Shown here: positions 6,166 through 14,880 of the stretch, in pieces
Position numbering within the stretch: the stretch's first letter is position 1
Layout: each line of letters begins with the position of its first letter
Origin: Bacillus sp. T33-2
GTDB taxonomy: Bacteria > Bacillota > Bacilli > Bacillales > Cytobacillaceae
Length of the DNA: 52,099 nucleotides
Direction of reading: 5' to 3'
Assembly (NCBI RefSeq): GCF_002860205.1
Contig: NZ_PGVB01000009.1
Span: 1-52,099, forward strand
The notes under the pieces: generated by a model
The model's database searches: none
What the model was told of the DNA's origin: nothing
Seen by the model: the letters and a program-made list of their open reading frames with translations, nothing else
Program-made: the position numbers and the translations under genes

Positions 6166-8061
6166 ATGGATATTTTAAAGAAGATTGAGATGTATCGCGA
6201 GGAAGAGGAGAAGCTGAGATGGGAAGGGTCGTTCAGAGAGTATCTCGAATTGATAAAGGTAAAGCCCTGGGTAGCTCAATCCGCACATTCACGGGTTTTT
6301 AATATGATTAAGGATGCAGGAATTGAAGAGGTTAAAGGAAAAAAACGGTATTCATTTTTTAGCAGCCAGCTGTTTGGACTGGAGGAAGCGCTGGAGCGCC
6401 TCGTACAGGAATATTTTCATCCGGCGGCAAAAAGGCTTGATGTGCGAAAAAGGATCCTGCTGTTGATGGGGCCAGTGAGCGGCGGGAAATCAACCCTTGT
6501 CACGATGCTCAAAAGAGGACTGGAAGCCTATTCCCATACAGACCGGGGATCTATTTTCGCAATAAAGGGCTGCCCAATGCATGAGGATCCGCTCCATCTT
6601 ATCCCGCACCATCTCAGACAGGATTTTTATGATGAATATGGCATCAGGATCGAAGGGAATCTGTCACCGCTAAATATGATGCGCCTTGAAAAAGAATATG
6701 GCGGTAGAATAGAAGATGTGTTGGTTGAACGGATATTTTTGTCCGAGGACCGGAGGGTCGGCATCGGCACATTCAGTCCTTCAGACCCAAAATCCCAGGA
6801 CATCGCCGACTTAACAGGAAGCATTGATTTTTCAACAATTGCCGAATATGGCTCTGAGTCTGATCCGCGCGCGTACAGGTTCGATGGTGAACTGAACAAA
6901 GCCAACAGGGGAATGATGGAGTTCCAGGAAATGCTCAAATGCGATGAGAAATTCCTGTGGCATCTGCTGTCGCTCACCCAGGAAGGGAATTTTAAAGCGG
7001 GCCGGTTCGCGTTAATCTCTGCGGATGAGCTTATCGTTGCGCATACAAACGAAACTGAGTACCGGTCCTTCATCTCCAACAAAAAGAATGAGGCGCTGCA
7101 CTCCAGGATCATTGTGATGCCTATCCCGTATAATTTAAAGGTCACCGAGGAAGAGAAGATATATGAAAAAATGATTAAGGAGAGTGATGTTTCAAATGTC
7201 CACATTGCTCCACATACTCTAAAGGTGGCCGCCATGTTCACGATCTTGACACGGCTGAAGGACCCGAAAAAAGGTGACATCGACCTTGTCAAAAAAATGC
7301 GGCTTTACGATGGGGAAAACGTGGAAGGCTATAATAATGCCGATGTTGAAGAATTGAAAAAAGAATACCAGGATGAGGGAATGAGCGGAATCGATCCTCG
7401 TTACGTCATTAACCGGATTTCGTCTACAATCATCCGGAAAGAAGTCCAGTCCATCAACGCCCTCGATGTTCTCCGTTCATTAAAAGAAGGGCTGGACCAG
7501 CATCCTTCGATTACTTCAGAGCTGCGTGAACGGTATTTGAATTATATTTCACTGGCCCGTAAGGAGTATGATGATATCGCCAAGAAAGAAGTCCAAAAAG
7601 CATTTGTTTATTCCTATGAAGAATCGGCCAAAACTTTGATGGACAATTATCTGGACAATGTCGAAGCCTATTGCAACAAGGCAAAGCTTCGGGATCCGCT
7701 TACTGGTGAAGAAATTACACCGGATGAAAAACTGATGCGTTCGATTGAAGAACAAATTGGCATCTCGGAAAATGCCAAAAAAGCGTTCCGGGAAGAGATA
7801 CTGATCAGAATCTCAGCTTACGCCCGAAAAGGAAGAAGATTTGATTACAATTCACATGACCGCTTAAGGGAAGCGATCCAGAAGAAGCTGTTTGCCGATT
7901 TAAAGGATGTGGTCAAAATTACAACATCCACTAAAACTCCTGATGAGCTGCAGCTGAAGAAAATTAATAATGTCGTTGCAAGGCTGATTGACGAGCACGG
8001 CTATAATTCAACATCAGCAAACGAATTGCTCCGTTATGTTGGCAGCTTGCTGAACAGATAA
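6166..8061 (+). CDS. prkA: PrkA, AAA+ serine kinase / Lon-like protease
   Basis: This 631-residue protein is full length for PrkA, long described as a Ser protein kinase and later as an AAA+ ATPase with Lon-like protease activity acting in sporulation. The Walker A motif GPVSGGKST lies at residues 102-110. The AAA+ core continues through the FALISADELIVAHTNETEY block (sensor region), and the C-terminal PrkA domain occupies about 380-631. It is cytoplasmic. The ATG at 6166 follows GGGGAGG by six bases. A weak sigma-E-like pair (CATGTT at 6098, 14 bases, CATAAGTA at 6118) precedes it. Its partner yhbH lies downstream, as in many sporeformers. The 3' end of the gene is copied in tandem after the stop codon. 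Confidence 0.95.
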   Translation: MDILKKIEMYREEEEKLRWEGSFREYLELIKVKPWVAQSAHSRVFNMIKDAGIEEVKGKKRYSFFSSQLFGLEEALERLVQEYFHPAAKRLDVRKRILLLMGPVSGGKSTLVTMLKRGLEAYSHTDRGSIFAIKGCPMHEDPLHLIPHHLRQDFYDEYGIRIEGNLSPLNMMRLEKEYGGRIEDVLVERIFLSEDRRVGIGTFSPSDPKSQDIADLTGSIDFSTIAEYGSESDPRAYRFDGELNKANRGMMEFQEMLKCDEKFLWHLLSLTQEGNFKAGRFALISADELIVAHTNETEYRSFISNKKNEALHSRIIVMPIPYNLKVTEEEKIYEKMIKESDVSNVHIAPHTLKVAAMFTILTRLKDPKKGDIDLVKKMRLYDGENVEGYNNADVEELKKEYQDEGMSGIDPRYVINRISSTIIRKEVQSINALDVLRSLKEGLDQHPSITSELRERYLNYISLARKEYDDIAKKEVQKAFVYSYEESAKTLMDNYLDNVEAYCNKAKLRDPLTGEEITPDEKLMRSIEEQIGISENAKKAFREEILIRISAYARKGRRFDYNSHDRLREAIQKKLFADLKDVVKITTSTKTPDELQLKKINNVVARLIDEHGYNSTSANELLRYVGSLLNR

Positions 8062-8165
8062 ACAAATTGCTCCGTTACGTTGGCAGCTTGCTGAACAGAT
8101 ACACAAATTGCTCTGTTATGTCGGCAGCTTGCTGAACAAATACAATTTCTCTGTTATGTTGGGCT
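8020..8165 (+). repeat. Tandem 41-base copies of the prkA 3' end
   Basis: The last 41 bases of prkA (8020-8060) are repeated directly at 8061-8101 and 8102-8142, with a decayed partial fourth copy to about 8165. The copies differ at only a few positions each, and divergence grows with distance from the gene. The unit length is not a multiple of three and the prkA stop TAA spans 8059-8061, so the copies are untranslated. This looks like replication slippage; it leaves the 3' untranslated region with three repeats before the terminator. Confidence 0.9.
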
Positions 8166-8182
8166 TAACAAAAAAACAAATT

Positions 8183-8230
8183 TCAAACAGGGGGATCTGC
8201 TCATCGCTGGCAGGTCCCCTTGTTTATTAT
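8183..8230 (+). terminator. Terminator of prkA
   Basis: AAACAGGGGGATCTGC pairs, with one or two mismatches, with GGCAGGTCCCCTTGTTT. The T tract is short (TTGTTTATTATT). Confidence 0.75.
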
Positions 8231-8268
8231 TAGACAATTTCGGGTAAAGGAGGGGCAGAGGTGACGCC

Positions 8269-8445
8269 ATGAATAAGAATGAATTGCCTAAAAACTATGT
8301 CCCGAAAAATGGTTCAATGGCCCCTGATGTGGAAGACATGAAAAATCTGGGCAAGCAGATGGAAAATCGCCGGACAAATGAAGAACTGGTAGAAGAATAC
8401 GATAAATACCCTGATCCAATCCAGTATGATGAAGATAAAAGGTAG
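8269..8445 (+). CDS. Small hydrophilic protein of 58 residues
   Basis: The frame opens at ATG 8269 after two possible ribosome sites (AAAGGAGG at 8246, GAGGTGA four bases before the ATG) and ends at TAG, where a terminator begins. The product is highly charged, starts MNKNELPKNYVPKNG and carries Glu-rich stretches, with no membrane segment and no cysteine. It resembles the small, hydrophilic, probably spore- or stress-associated orphans found near prkA in sporeformers, but I do not recognise the family. The clear gene signals make it likely to be expressed. Confidence 0.7.
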   Translation: MNKNELPKNYVPKNGSMAPDVEDMKNLGKQMENRRTNEELVEEYDKYPDPIQYDEDKR

Positions 8446-8476
8446 CCCTCGCCCCAGCAATAAGCGGGGGCTTTTT
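8443..8476 (+). terminator. Terminator after the 58-residue gene
   Basis: AGCCC-TCGC pairs with GCGGGGGCT and is followed by TTTTT. The stop codon of the gene forms part of the stem base. Confidence 0.75.
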
Positions 8477-8625
8477 CTTTGGCATCCGGATAAATGAACT
8501 TGGGAGGTTCATTCGATCAGCACTGCACATCAATGAAATATGCCTTTTTTAAAAATTTATAAACAACATAATGAGCGGCGGCCCTTAATAGCATATATTA
8601 ATAGCTTCTGAGAGGGACAGTCAGG

Positions 8626-8922
8626 TTGAAAATCAATTGGACTAATATTCTGTTAAGCATATTGTTATTTTATATTTTTAAAGAAGGACAGGCATTTGCC
8701 ATAACGATAGATTTAAAAGCCGGGTACAGGCCAGCCCAGCCTGTTGAAGAAATGCTGAATATAGAAAACCGTACCTCTGCCATTAAAGTATCCGTACATT
8801 CGCTGGACAAACGTCTTTTGATTGGATCTGCCCACAGTAAAAAAATGCTGGGAAAAGAGGTGAAACAATTGCAAAGCAAGGACCCTGTTTCAGCCGTCCG
8901 GTCAGCATATTATTGCCTGTAA
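8626..8922 (+). CDS. Possible secreted or anchored hypothetical protein
   Basis: The 98-residue frame starts with TTG and has a hydrophobic N-terminal stretch (LLSILLFYIFKEGQAFA) resembling a signal peptide with cleavage near AFA. The rest is polar, with several Lys and Ser residues and one Cys near the C-terminus. The start has only a distant GAGAGGGA site, and no terminator follows. No family is recognised. It could be a real small exported protein, a decayed gene or a chance frame. Confidence 0.35.
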   Translation: MKINWTNILLSILLFYIFKEGQAFAITIDLKAGYRPAQPVEEMLNIENRTSAIKVSVHSLDKRLLIGSAHSKKMLGKEVKQLQSKDPVSAVRSAYYCL

Positions 8923-9226
8923 ATCAAGGAACGGTTGCTGCTGCTTATCATCGACTATTTAAATTCAGGGGGATTATCCTGTGAGGCCTATAAGCCCGAC
9001 TCACATTTCCAGAAGAAGTTTTGGAAAGATGAACGGCTGTAAAAATGGGCTTGTCCATATAAACAAGTATCAGCTCAATTGTCAAAATTCTTTGTAAATT
9101 ATTTAGCCTTTCTGCATAGGATAGAGTAATTACAATTTCTGCCTGCCAAAAGCACATCGGGATATTGTATGTAGAAAAGGAGAAATTCGTTCCTTTCAAA
9201 CTTTAAAACATAAGGAGGGGTAAAAA
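8923..9226. promoter_or_regulatory. Gap before yhbH with a possible sigma-E promoter
   Basis: No gene is visible in these 304 bases. GTAAATT (9094-9100), a 14-base spacer and CATAGGAT (9115-9122) resemble the sigma-E pattern KMATATT-N14-CATACAMT, with 11 of 15 matching positions. If used, transcription would start about 100 bases before yhbH. yhbH is a mother-cell sporulation gene in B. subtilis, which fits, but the match is only moderate. Confidence 0.35.
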
Positions 9227-10396
9227 ATGACCGATGAAAACAATCACCAGTACGTTATTTCCCAGGAAGATTGGTCCCTCCACCGCAAAGGCCATGATGA
9301 CCAACAGCGCCATCAGGAAAAAGTCCAGGAGGCGATCCAAAATAATCTGCCTGATCTCATTACAGAGGAAAATATTATCATGTCTAACGGCCGAGAAGTT
9401 GTCAAGATTCCTATCCGTTCATTAGATGAATATAAAATCCGGTATAACTATGATAAAAACAAGCATGTCGGCCAGGGCAAGGGAGACAGCAAGGTAGGAG
9501 ATGTTGTTGCCAGGGATGGTTCTGATGGCAAGCCCGGTCCTGGAAAAGGCCAGGGGGCAGGCGACCAGGCAGGAGAAGACTATTATGAAGCTGAAGTATC
9601 AATGATGGAGCTTGAAGAAGCATTGTTTAAACAGCTCGAGCTGCCTAACCTGCAACGGAAAGAGCAGGAAGAGCATCTTGTTGAAAACATTGAGTTTAAT
9701 GACATCCGAAAAACCGGCTTAATGGGCAATATCGATAAAAAACGGACAATGATGACCGCTTATAAACGGAATGCAATGTCAGGGAAGCCAGCCTTTCATC
9801 CGATTTACCGGGAGGACCTGAAATTTAAAACATGGAACGAGGTCGTTAAACCAGATTCCAAAGCCATTGTGCTCGCGATGATGGATACGAGCGGCTCAAT
9901 GGGGCTGTGGGAAAAATACATGGCCAGGAGCTTCTTCTTCTGGATGACCCGCTTCCTGAGATCCAAATACGAGACCGTTGAAATCGAATTTATCGCGCAT
10001 CACACCGAGGCTAAAGTAGTGTCGGAAGAAGATTTTTTTTCAAAAGGGGAAAGCGGCGGAACCATCTGTTCATCCGCATACCGCAAAGCGCTGGAATTGG
10101 TTGAAGAAAAATACGATCCAAGAAAGTTTAACATTTATCCTTTCCATTTCTCCGACGGTGATAATCTGACATCAGACAACGCCCGCTGCGTAAAATTGGT
10201 AGAACAATTAATGAAGGTCTCCAACATGTTCGGCTATGGGGAAGTAAATCAGTACAATCGCCACTCGACCCTGATGTCCGCTTATAAAAACATTAAGGAT
10301 GAGAAATTCCGCTACTATATCCTCAAGCAAAAAGCTGATGTGTTCCACTCGATGAAAAGCTTCTTCAAGAAGGAAGAAAACAAGATGTATGCTTAA
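9227..10396 (+). CDS. yhbH: YhbH, DUF444 (UPF0229) sporulation protein
   Basis: The 389-residue protein belongs to the DUF444 family, whose members are usually encoded with prkA. A von Willebrand A-like region in the second half begins with the metal-site motif D220-T-S-G-S. Before it lies a Gly/Lys/Asp-rich linker (about 78-120) that is probably disordered. The protein is cytoplasmic and in B. subtilis is needed for efficient sporulation; a role as a PrkA partner is inferred from co-occurrence. The ATG at 9227 follows AAGGAGGGG. A clear terminator follows. Confidence 0.94.
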   Translation: MTDENNHQYVISQEDWSLHRKGHDDQQRHQEKVQEAIQNNLPDLITEENIIMSNGREVVKIPIRSLDEYKIRYNYDKNKHVGQGKGDSKVGDVVARDGSDGKPGPGKGQGAGDQAGEDYYEAEVSMMELEEALFKQLELPNLQRKEQEEHLVENIEFNDIRKTGLMGNIDKKRTMMTAYKRNAMSGKPAFHPIYREDLKFKTWNEVVKPDSKAIVLAMMDTSGSMGLWEKYMARSFFFWMTRFLRSKYETVEIEFIAHHTEAKVVSEEDFFSKGESGGTICSSAYRKALELVEEKYDPRKFNIYPFHFSDGDNLTSDNARCVKLVEQLMKVSNMFGYGEVNQYNRHSTLMSAYKNIKDEKFRYYILKQKADVFHSMKSFFKKEENKMYA

Positions 10397-10402
10397 CACA
10401 GT

Positions 10403-10434
10403 AACCGACAGGTATAAGTGCCTGTCGGTTTTTC
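10403..10434 (+). terminator. Terminator of yhbH
   Basis: AACCGACAGG (10403-10412) pairs exactly with CCTGTCGGTT (10421-10430) and is followed by TTTT. Confidence 0.92.
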
Positions 10435-10687
10435 ATTAATGCCCGCTGTACATATAAGCAACGAGTTTACTATGACAACAGTTCTATTTTGGTGAAACCC
10501 CTTTCAAATTCTGCTAGTTTTATAGTAGTATTATTTTTAAATCGACACCAGAAAGAACCCGTTTGCCTATAATGTTATGCCGAATTACCAAAAAGAGAAT
10601 ATTCCTAAGCCAAAAAATATTTTGTACCGGCTTCTGTCACATTCGGACAGGAGTTTTAATAAATGTAAAACCATTGGGGGAAAAGAA

Positions 10688-12124
10688 ATGCTTACAAAGT
10701 CAGCCACGGTGATGTTAACAACTGAGGCCAAGGAAAAAATCACCGCGATTGTCGGCCGGGAAAATTTTGATGATTCACAGACTGGCTGCCTCGTCTATTC
10801 ATATGATGCGACGCCGAATTTCCAGTCTATGCCTGATGCTGTCGTAAGCCCCAGGAATACAGAGGAAATCTCTCAAATCGTCAAAATTTGCAATGAATAT
10901 AGAATTCCAATCGTGCCCCGCGGGTCCGGCACCAACCTCTGTGCCGGCACTTGTCCGACAGAAGGCGGTATCGTCCTTCTTTTCAAGCATATGAACAAAA
11001 TTCTTGAAATCGATGAGGAAAACCTGACGGCAACCGTACAGCCAGGCGTAATTACTCTTGACCTGATCAATGCTGTTGAAGCAATAGGTTTATTTTATCC
11101 CCCGGACCCAAGCTCAATGAAAATTTCGACCATCGGCGGCAACCTTAATGAAAATTCCGGGGGGCTGCGCGGTTTGAAATATGGAGTGACAAGGGATTAT
11201 GTGATGGGGCTGGAAGCAGTCCTGCCCAATGGGGATATCATCCGCACAGGCGGAAAGCTCGCCAAGGATGTGGCCGGATATGATTTAACCCGCCTTCTGG
11301 TAGGGTCGGAAGGAACACTGGCCATCATTACTGAAGCGACATTGAAGCTGATCCCGATGCCGGAAACGAAACAAACGATGCTGGCCCTATACCAGGACAT
11401 TGAAGCGGCAGCAAGGTCAGTATCGAAAATCATTGCCAATAAAATCATTCCTGCGACGCTCGAATTTCTTGACCAACCCACGCTTGTCGTCGTCGAAGCG
11501 CATGCGCAAATCGGTTTGCCGACTGATGTGCAGGCGGTTTTGCTAATTGAGCAGGATGGTCCGCCAGAAGTGGTTGACCGTGATATTTTGCGGATGTCAG
11601 AGGTCTGCCGCCAGGAAAAAGCCGTTTCAGTCCAGATTGCGGCGTCAGAGGCAGAAGCAGATGCGCTGAGGACGGCACGGAGAGCGGCTCTTTCTGCCCT
11701 GGCCAGGTTAAAGCCAACAACCATACTTGAGGATGCAACTGTTCCAAGATCCGAAATAGCTAGAATGGTAAACGCGATCAATGATATTGCAGTGAAATAC
11801 AATTTAAATATATGCACTTTTGGTCATGCAGGTGATGGTAACCTCCATCCGACCTGTCCGACAGATTCACGTGATCATGAAGAAATGGAGCGTGTTGAAA
11901 AGGCGTTTGCAGAAATATTTGAAAAGGCAATTGAGCTTGGGGGCACGATTACAGGTGAGCATGGTGTAGGGGTAATGAAGGCTCCTTACCTGGAATTGAA
12001 GCTTGGCCAGGAAGGTATTGCCGCCATGAAAGCGATAAAGAATGCGCTGGACCCGAATAATATTATGAATCCTGGCAAGGTGTTTGCAAAAGACAGCAGG
12101 AAGCGCGTGGTGGTAACCAGATGA
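10688..12124 (+). CDS. glcD: Glycolate oxidase FAD subunit GlcD
   Basis: This 478-residue FAD-linked oxidase of the VAO/GlcD family oxidises glycolate or a similar 2-hydroxy acid such as D-lactate. The N-terminal FAD-binding PCMH domain shows PRGSGTNLCAGTCPTEGG and the later GGLRGLKYGVTRDYVMGLE block. The C-terminal FAD-oxidase domain ends with the FGHAGDGNLHP and GTITGEHGVG motifs. The ATG at 10688, with GGGGG a few bases upstream, is preferred over an in-frame start at 10577 that has no ribosome site. The stop overlaps the glcF start by four bases (ATGA), so the two are translationally coupled. Substrate cannot be settled from sequence. Confidence 0.92.
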   Translation: MLTKSATVMLTTEAKEKITAIVGRENFDDSQTGCLVYSYDATPNFQSMPDAVVSPRNTEEISQIVKICNEYRIPIVPRGSGTNLCAGTCPTEGGIVLLFKHMNKILEIDEENLTATVQPGVITLDLINAVEAIGLFYPPDPSSMKISTIGGNLNENSGGLRGLKYGVTRDYVMGLEAVLPNGDIIRTGGKLAKDVAGYDLTRLLVGSEGTLAIITEATLKLIPMPETKQTMLALYQDIEAAARSVSKIIANKIIPATLEFLDQPTLVVVEAHAQIGLPTDVQAVLLIEQDGPPEVVDRDILRMSEVCRQEKAVSVQIAASEAEADALRTARRAALSALARLKPTTILEDATVPRSEIARMVNAINDIAVKYNLNICTFGHAGDGNLHPTCPTDSRDHEEMERVEKAFAEIFEKAIELGGTITGEHGVGVMKAPYLELKLGQEGIAAMKAIKNALDPNNIMNPGKVFAKDSRKRVVVTR

Positions 12125-13482
12125 CAACAGTAAAAGAACAGCAAAAGATCCAGTCAGGATTTAAAGAACGGATGAATGAGGATGAGCTATTAAACTGCAT
12201 GAGGTGCGGCTTCTGCCTGCCGACCTGCCCGACTTATATTGAATCCGGCTACCAGGAGACACACTCGCCACGGGGCAGGATTGCTCTGATGAAAGCAGTT
12301 GTGGATGGCCTGATTGAGCCTGATGAAGACTTTGAACGGTCTCTTGAACTTTGCCTGGGCTGCCGGGCGTGCGAACCTGTCTGCCCGTCCGGTGTCAACT
12401 ATGGCCACCTGCTTGAGGATGCAAGGGATATCGTCAATCAGAATAAACGGCATTCACTGCCTGTGAAATTGGTAAGGAAGGCAGTATTCAAAGGGCTGTT
12501 CCCCCACCAAAACCGGATGAGGAACCTTACCGGGCTTATTGGGTTTTACCAGCGCTCCGGACTTCAAAAGGTCGCAAGGAATATCGGTGTCATGCACCTG
12601 CTCCCCGAAAGTCTTGCGGCGATGGAAAAGGTGCTTCCGGAAGTGCCAACGATGAAGGAAATGAAGAACAGGCCAGAGCACCTGCCGTCAGTCGGAAAGC
12701 AGACGGCCAGGGTCGCTTTCTTCAGCGGCTGCCTGATGGACACGATGTTTCTTGAAAGCAACAATGCGACGATGAAGCTCCTGCAGCTGGCAGGGTGCGA
12801 GATTGTCATCCCGAAAGGCCAGGTATGCTGTGGTGCCTTACACGGACACAGCGGGGAAAAAGATGATGCAAAAGCACTGGCCAGACGGAATATTCAGGCG
12901 TTTGAAGATTTGAATGTTGACTTTATCATCACCAATGCAGGCGGCTGCGGAGCATTCTTGATTGATTATGATTATTTATTAAAGGACGATCCCGAATGGA
13001 AAGACCGTGCGGTGGCATTCACAGAAAAAATGAAAGACATTTCGGAAATCTTAGCTGCTTTGAAGTTCCATGAAAAGGTGAACCTTGAACTTCCTCACCA
13101 AATCATTTCGTACCAAGATTCCTGCCACCTGAGGAACGTCATGAAAACGTCTCTTGCGCCGAGGCTGCTCCTTCAGGCCATCGCTGGAATTGAATACAGG
13201 GAAATGAAAGAGGCTGACCGCTGCTGCGGCTCGGCCGGAATCTACAATATCGTTGAAACGGAAATGTCAATGAAAATCCTCGATCACAAGATGAGCCAGG
13301 TCAAGGAAACCCGGGCGGCCACGATTGTGACCGCCAATCCAGGCTGCTTGCTGCAGATGAAGCTCGGGATTGAGAGGGAAGGGCTTGCCTCAAAAGTGAG
13401 GGCGGTTCATATTGTCGATTTGCTTTTGGCGGCCGCAACGAAGCATGGGGAGGGTTCTCCTGGTTCATTTAGACAGGAATAA
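12121..13482 (+). CDS. glcF: Glycolate oxidase iron-sulfur subunit GlcF
   Basis: The 453-residue protein passes electrons from GlcD to the quinone pool. Two ferredoxin-type [4Fe-4S] motifs are visible: C26-x2-C29-x2-C32-x3-C36 and C78-x2-C81-x2-C84-x3-C88. Two cysteine-rich CCG domains follow, one around GQVCCGALHGHSG and one around DSCHLRN...DRCCGSAG. There is no membrane segment, so it is expected to sit at the inner face of the membrane. The gene starts within the last codon of glcD. No GlcE homologue is present, the usual two-gene arrangement in Bacillus. Confidence 0.92.
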   Translation: MTTVKEQQKIQSGFKERMNEDELLNCMRCGFCLPTCPTYIESGYQETHSPRGRIALMKAVVDGLIEPDEDFERSLELCLGCRACEPVCPSGVNYGHLLEDARDIVNQNKRHSLPVKLVRKAVFKGLFPHQNRMRNLTGLIGFYQRSGLQKVARNIGVMHLLPESLAAMEKVLPEVPTMKEMKNRPEHLPSVGKQTARVAFFSGCLMDTMFLESNNATMKLLQLAGCEIVIPKGQVCCGALHGHSGEKDDAKALARRNIQAFEDLNVDFIITNAGGCGAFLIDYDYLLKDDPEWKDRAVAFTEKMKDISEILAALKFHEKVNLELPHQIISYQDSCHLRNVMKTSLAPRLLLQAIAGIEYREMKEADRCCGSAGIYNIVETEMSMKILDHKMSQVKETRAATIVTANPGCLLQMKLGIEREGLASKVRAVHIVDLLLAAATKHGEGSPGSFRQE

Positions 13483-13508
13483 CTGGGTGAAATACTGCAA
13501 CGTATCTG

Positions 13509-13534
13509 AAAAGGGGCGAATGTCCTCTTTTTTT
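13509..13534 (+). terminator. Probable terminator of glcDF
   Basis: AAAAGGGG (13509-13516) pairs with CCTCTTTT (13524-13531), including one G-U pair, and the T run continues. Confidence 0.6.
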
Positions 13535-13608
13535 AGCTTCTGATTTAAATAATCGCGGACAGTTGGTTATGATAGAAGGGAAATATATTTTTTGAAAGCG
13601 TGATAATA

Positions 13609-14364
13609 ATGTGTTTAATTCTATTTGCTTATCGTGTCCACCCGCAGTACAGGCTGATTGTAGCCGCAAACCGTGATGAGTTTTACGAAAGGCCGACGGC
13701 TCCGGCCCATTATTGGGAAGATCATCCCGATATTCTTGCAGGCCGGGATTTAAATAAAATGGGAACGTGGATGGGGGTCGCTACTTCAGGACGGTTCGCC
13801 GCGCTGACAAATTATCGGGATCCAAACGAGGAAATAGAGGGCAAACGTTCCCGCGGGGAATTGGTGGCTGATTTTTTGAAAGGGAATGAACTTCCTGGAC
13901 ATTATATGCACACAGTGGCGGACAACCGTGATTTATATCCGGGCTTTAACTTACTGGCCGGGGATTTGAACGAGCTTTTCTATTATTCAAATATAGAGAA
14001 CAAGGTCCAGAACCTTGAGCCGGGGATTTATGGAGTCAGCAATCATTTTTTGAATACAGACTGGCCAAAGGTGCAGCGTGGAAAAGAGGGATTGGCAAAA
14101 ATCATAGCTGAAAAAAACGGGCAGATGGCCGAGCCGCTTATTGCCCTTCTCCAGAACGCAGACCCAGTACCGGACGAAATCCTGCCGAATACAGGAATTT
14201 CCCTTAAATGGGAACGGATTCTGTCGCCGTTGTTTATTAAGAGTGAAGGGTACGGAACGAGGAGTTCGACTGTTTGTTTGATGTCTGAAACGGAAATTTA
14301 CTACAAAGAACGGGTTTATTCTAAAGAAAACATCAACGACAGGAAATTTAACATATTATTATGA
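13609..14364 (+). CDS. NRDE family protein (TANGO2-like)
   Basis: The protein of about 251 residues carries the family signature NRDE (in AANRDEFYERPT) and begins MCLILFAY, with Cys2 as in the Ntn-hydrolase-like NRDE proteins. Other family blocks are LAGRDLNKMGTWMGV and FAALTNYRDP. A GTG three codons upstream (13600) is possible, but the conserved Cys2 points to the ATG at 13609. The ribosome site is weak. The human relative TANGO2 is linked to heme and acyl-CoA handling; the bacterial role is unclear. The gene stands alone between the glc operon and an unknown gene. Confidence 0.88.
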   Translation: MCLILFAYRVHPQYRLIVAANRDEFYERPTAPAHYWEDHPDILAGRDLNKMGTWMGVATSGRFAALTNYRDPNEEIEGKRSRGELVADFLKGNELPGHYMHTVADNRDLYPGFNLLAGDLNELFYYSNIENKVQNLEPGIYGVSNHFLNTDWPKVQRGKEGLAKIIAEKNGQMAEPLIALLQNADPVPDEILPNTGISLKWERILSPLFIKSEGYGTRSSTVCLMSETEIYYKERVYSKENINDRKFNILL

Positions 14365-14420
14365 GAAGATAAAAGAGACAGTCATCGTGATTGACTTTTA
14401 ACAAATAAAGGGGGAAGGTC

Positions 14421-14798
14421 ATGGAAAAAGAAATGAAAGCTGCCATCCATCCTGAAATAAAAGCACAGCTTGAAAAAGAGATAGCTGGCATGTGGTTCAC
14501 AAAAAATTTCCGGTCTGCAACTGCTGAAGAGTGGTATATATTTCTCCCGGGCTATAAAGATCCTCAATCAGGAGGGGCTGCCGGGAAAGTAATTATCCAT
14601 TACGATCTGTTTGGGAATAGGGACATCTTTATAAACACAACGGTTATTTTTGATGATCCCGCCATGTTTAAACCGGGGCTTCACCCGTTGGTCTATGGGC
14701 TGGCTGATGAACTGGTCAACCGGCTGGTCGGATATGCAGACACACTCTTATCCGTTCACGCCGGTGAAAACTCTTACAATGCGGAATATAAAAGGTGA
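14421..14798 (+). CDS. Hypothetical protein of 125 residues
   Basis: The frame starts with ATG after GGGGGAAGG and encodes a soluble, mixed alpha/beta-looking protein with no cysteine, signal peptide or membrane segment. It has an aromatic-rich core (EEWYIFLPGYKD and KVIIHYDLFGNRDIF) and a helical C-terminus. No family is recognised. The good ribosome site and protein-like composition argue for a real gene. Directly downstream begins the array of 52-base repeats. Confidence 0.65.
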   Translation: MEKEMKAAIHPEIKAQLEKEIAGMWFTKNFRSATAEEWYIFLPGYKDPQSGGAAGKVIIHYDLFGNRDIFINTTVIFDDPAMFKPGLHPLVYGLADELVNRLVGYADTLLSVHAGENSYNAEYKR

Positions 14799-14880
14799 GA
14801 GCCGAAATGAAAACAACTAACTAGGTCGTCCATCGTGATTAGTACACAGAACAATGGAAGTGCCAGATGAAGGTAAAACC

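Noticed and set aside
11197-11817. 206-residue minus-strand frame inside glcD
   Set aside because: It is antisense to a clear conserved gene, with low-complexity composition and no ribosome site.
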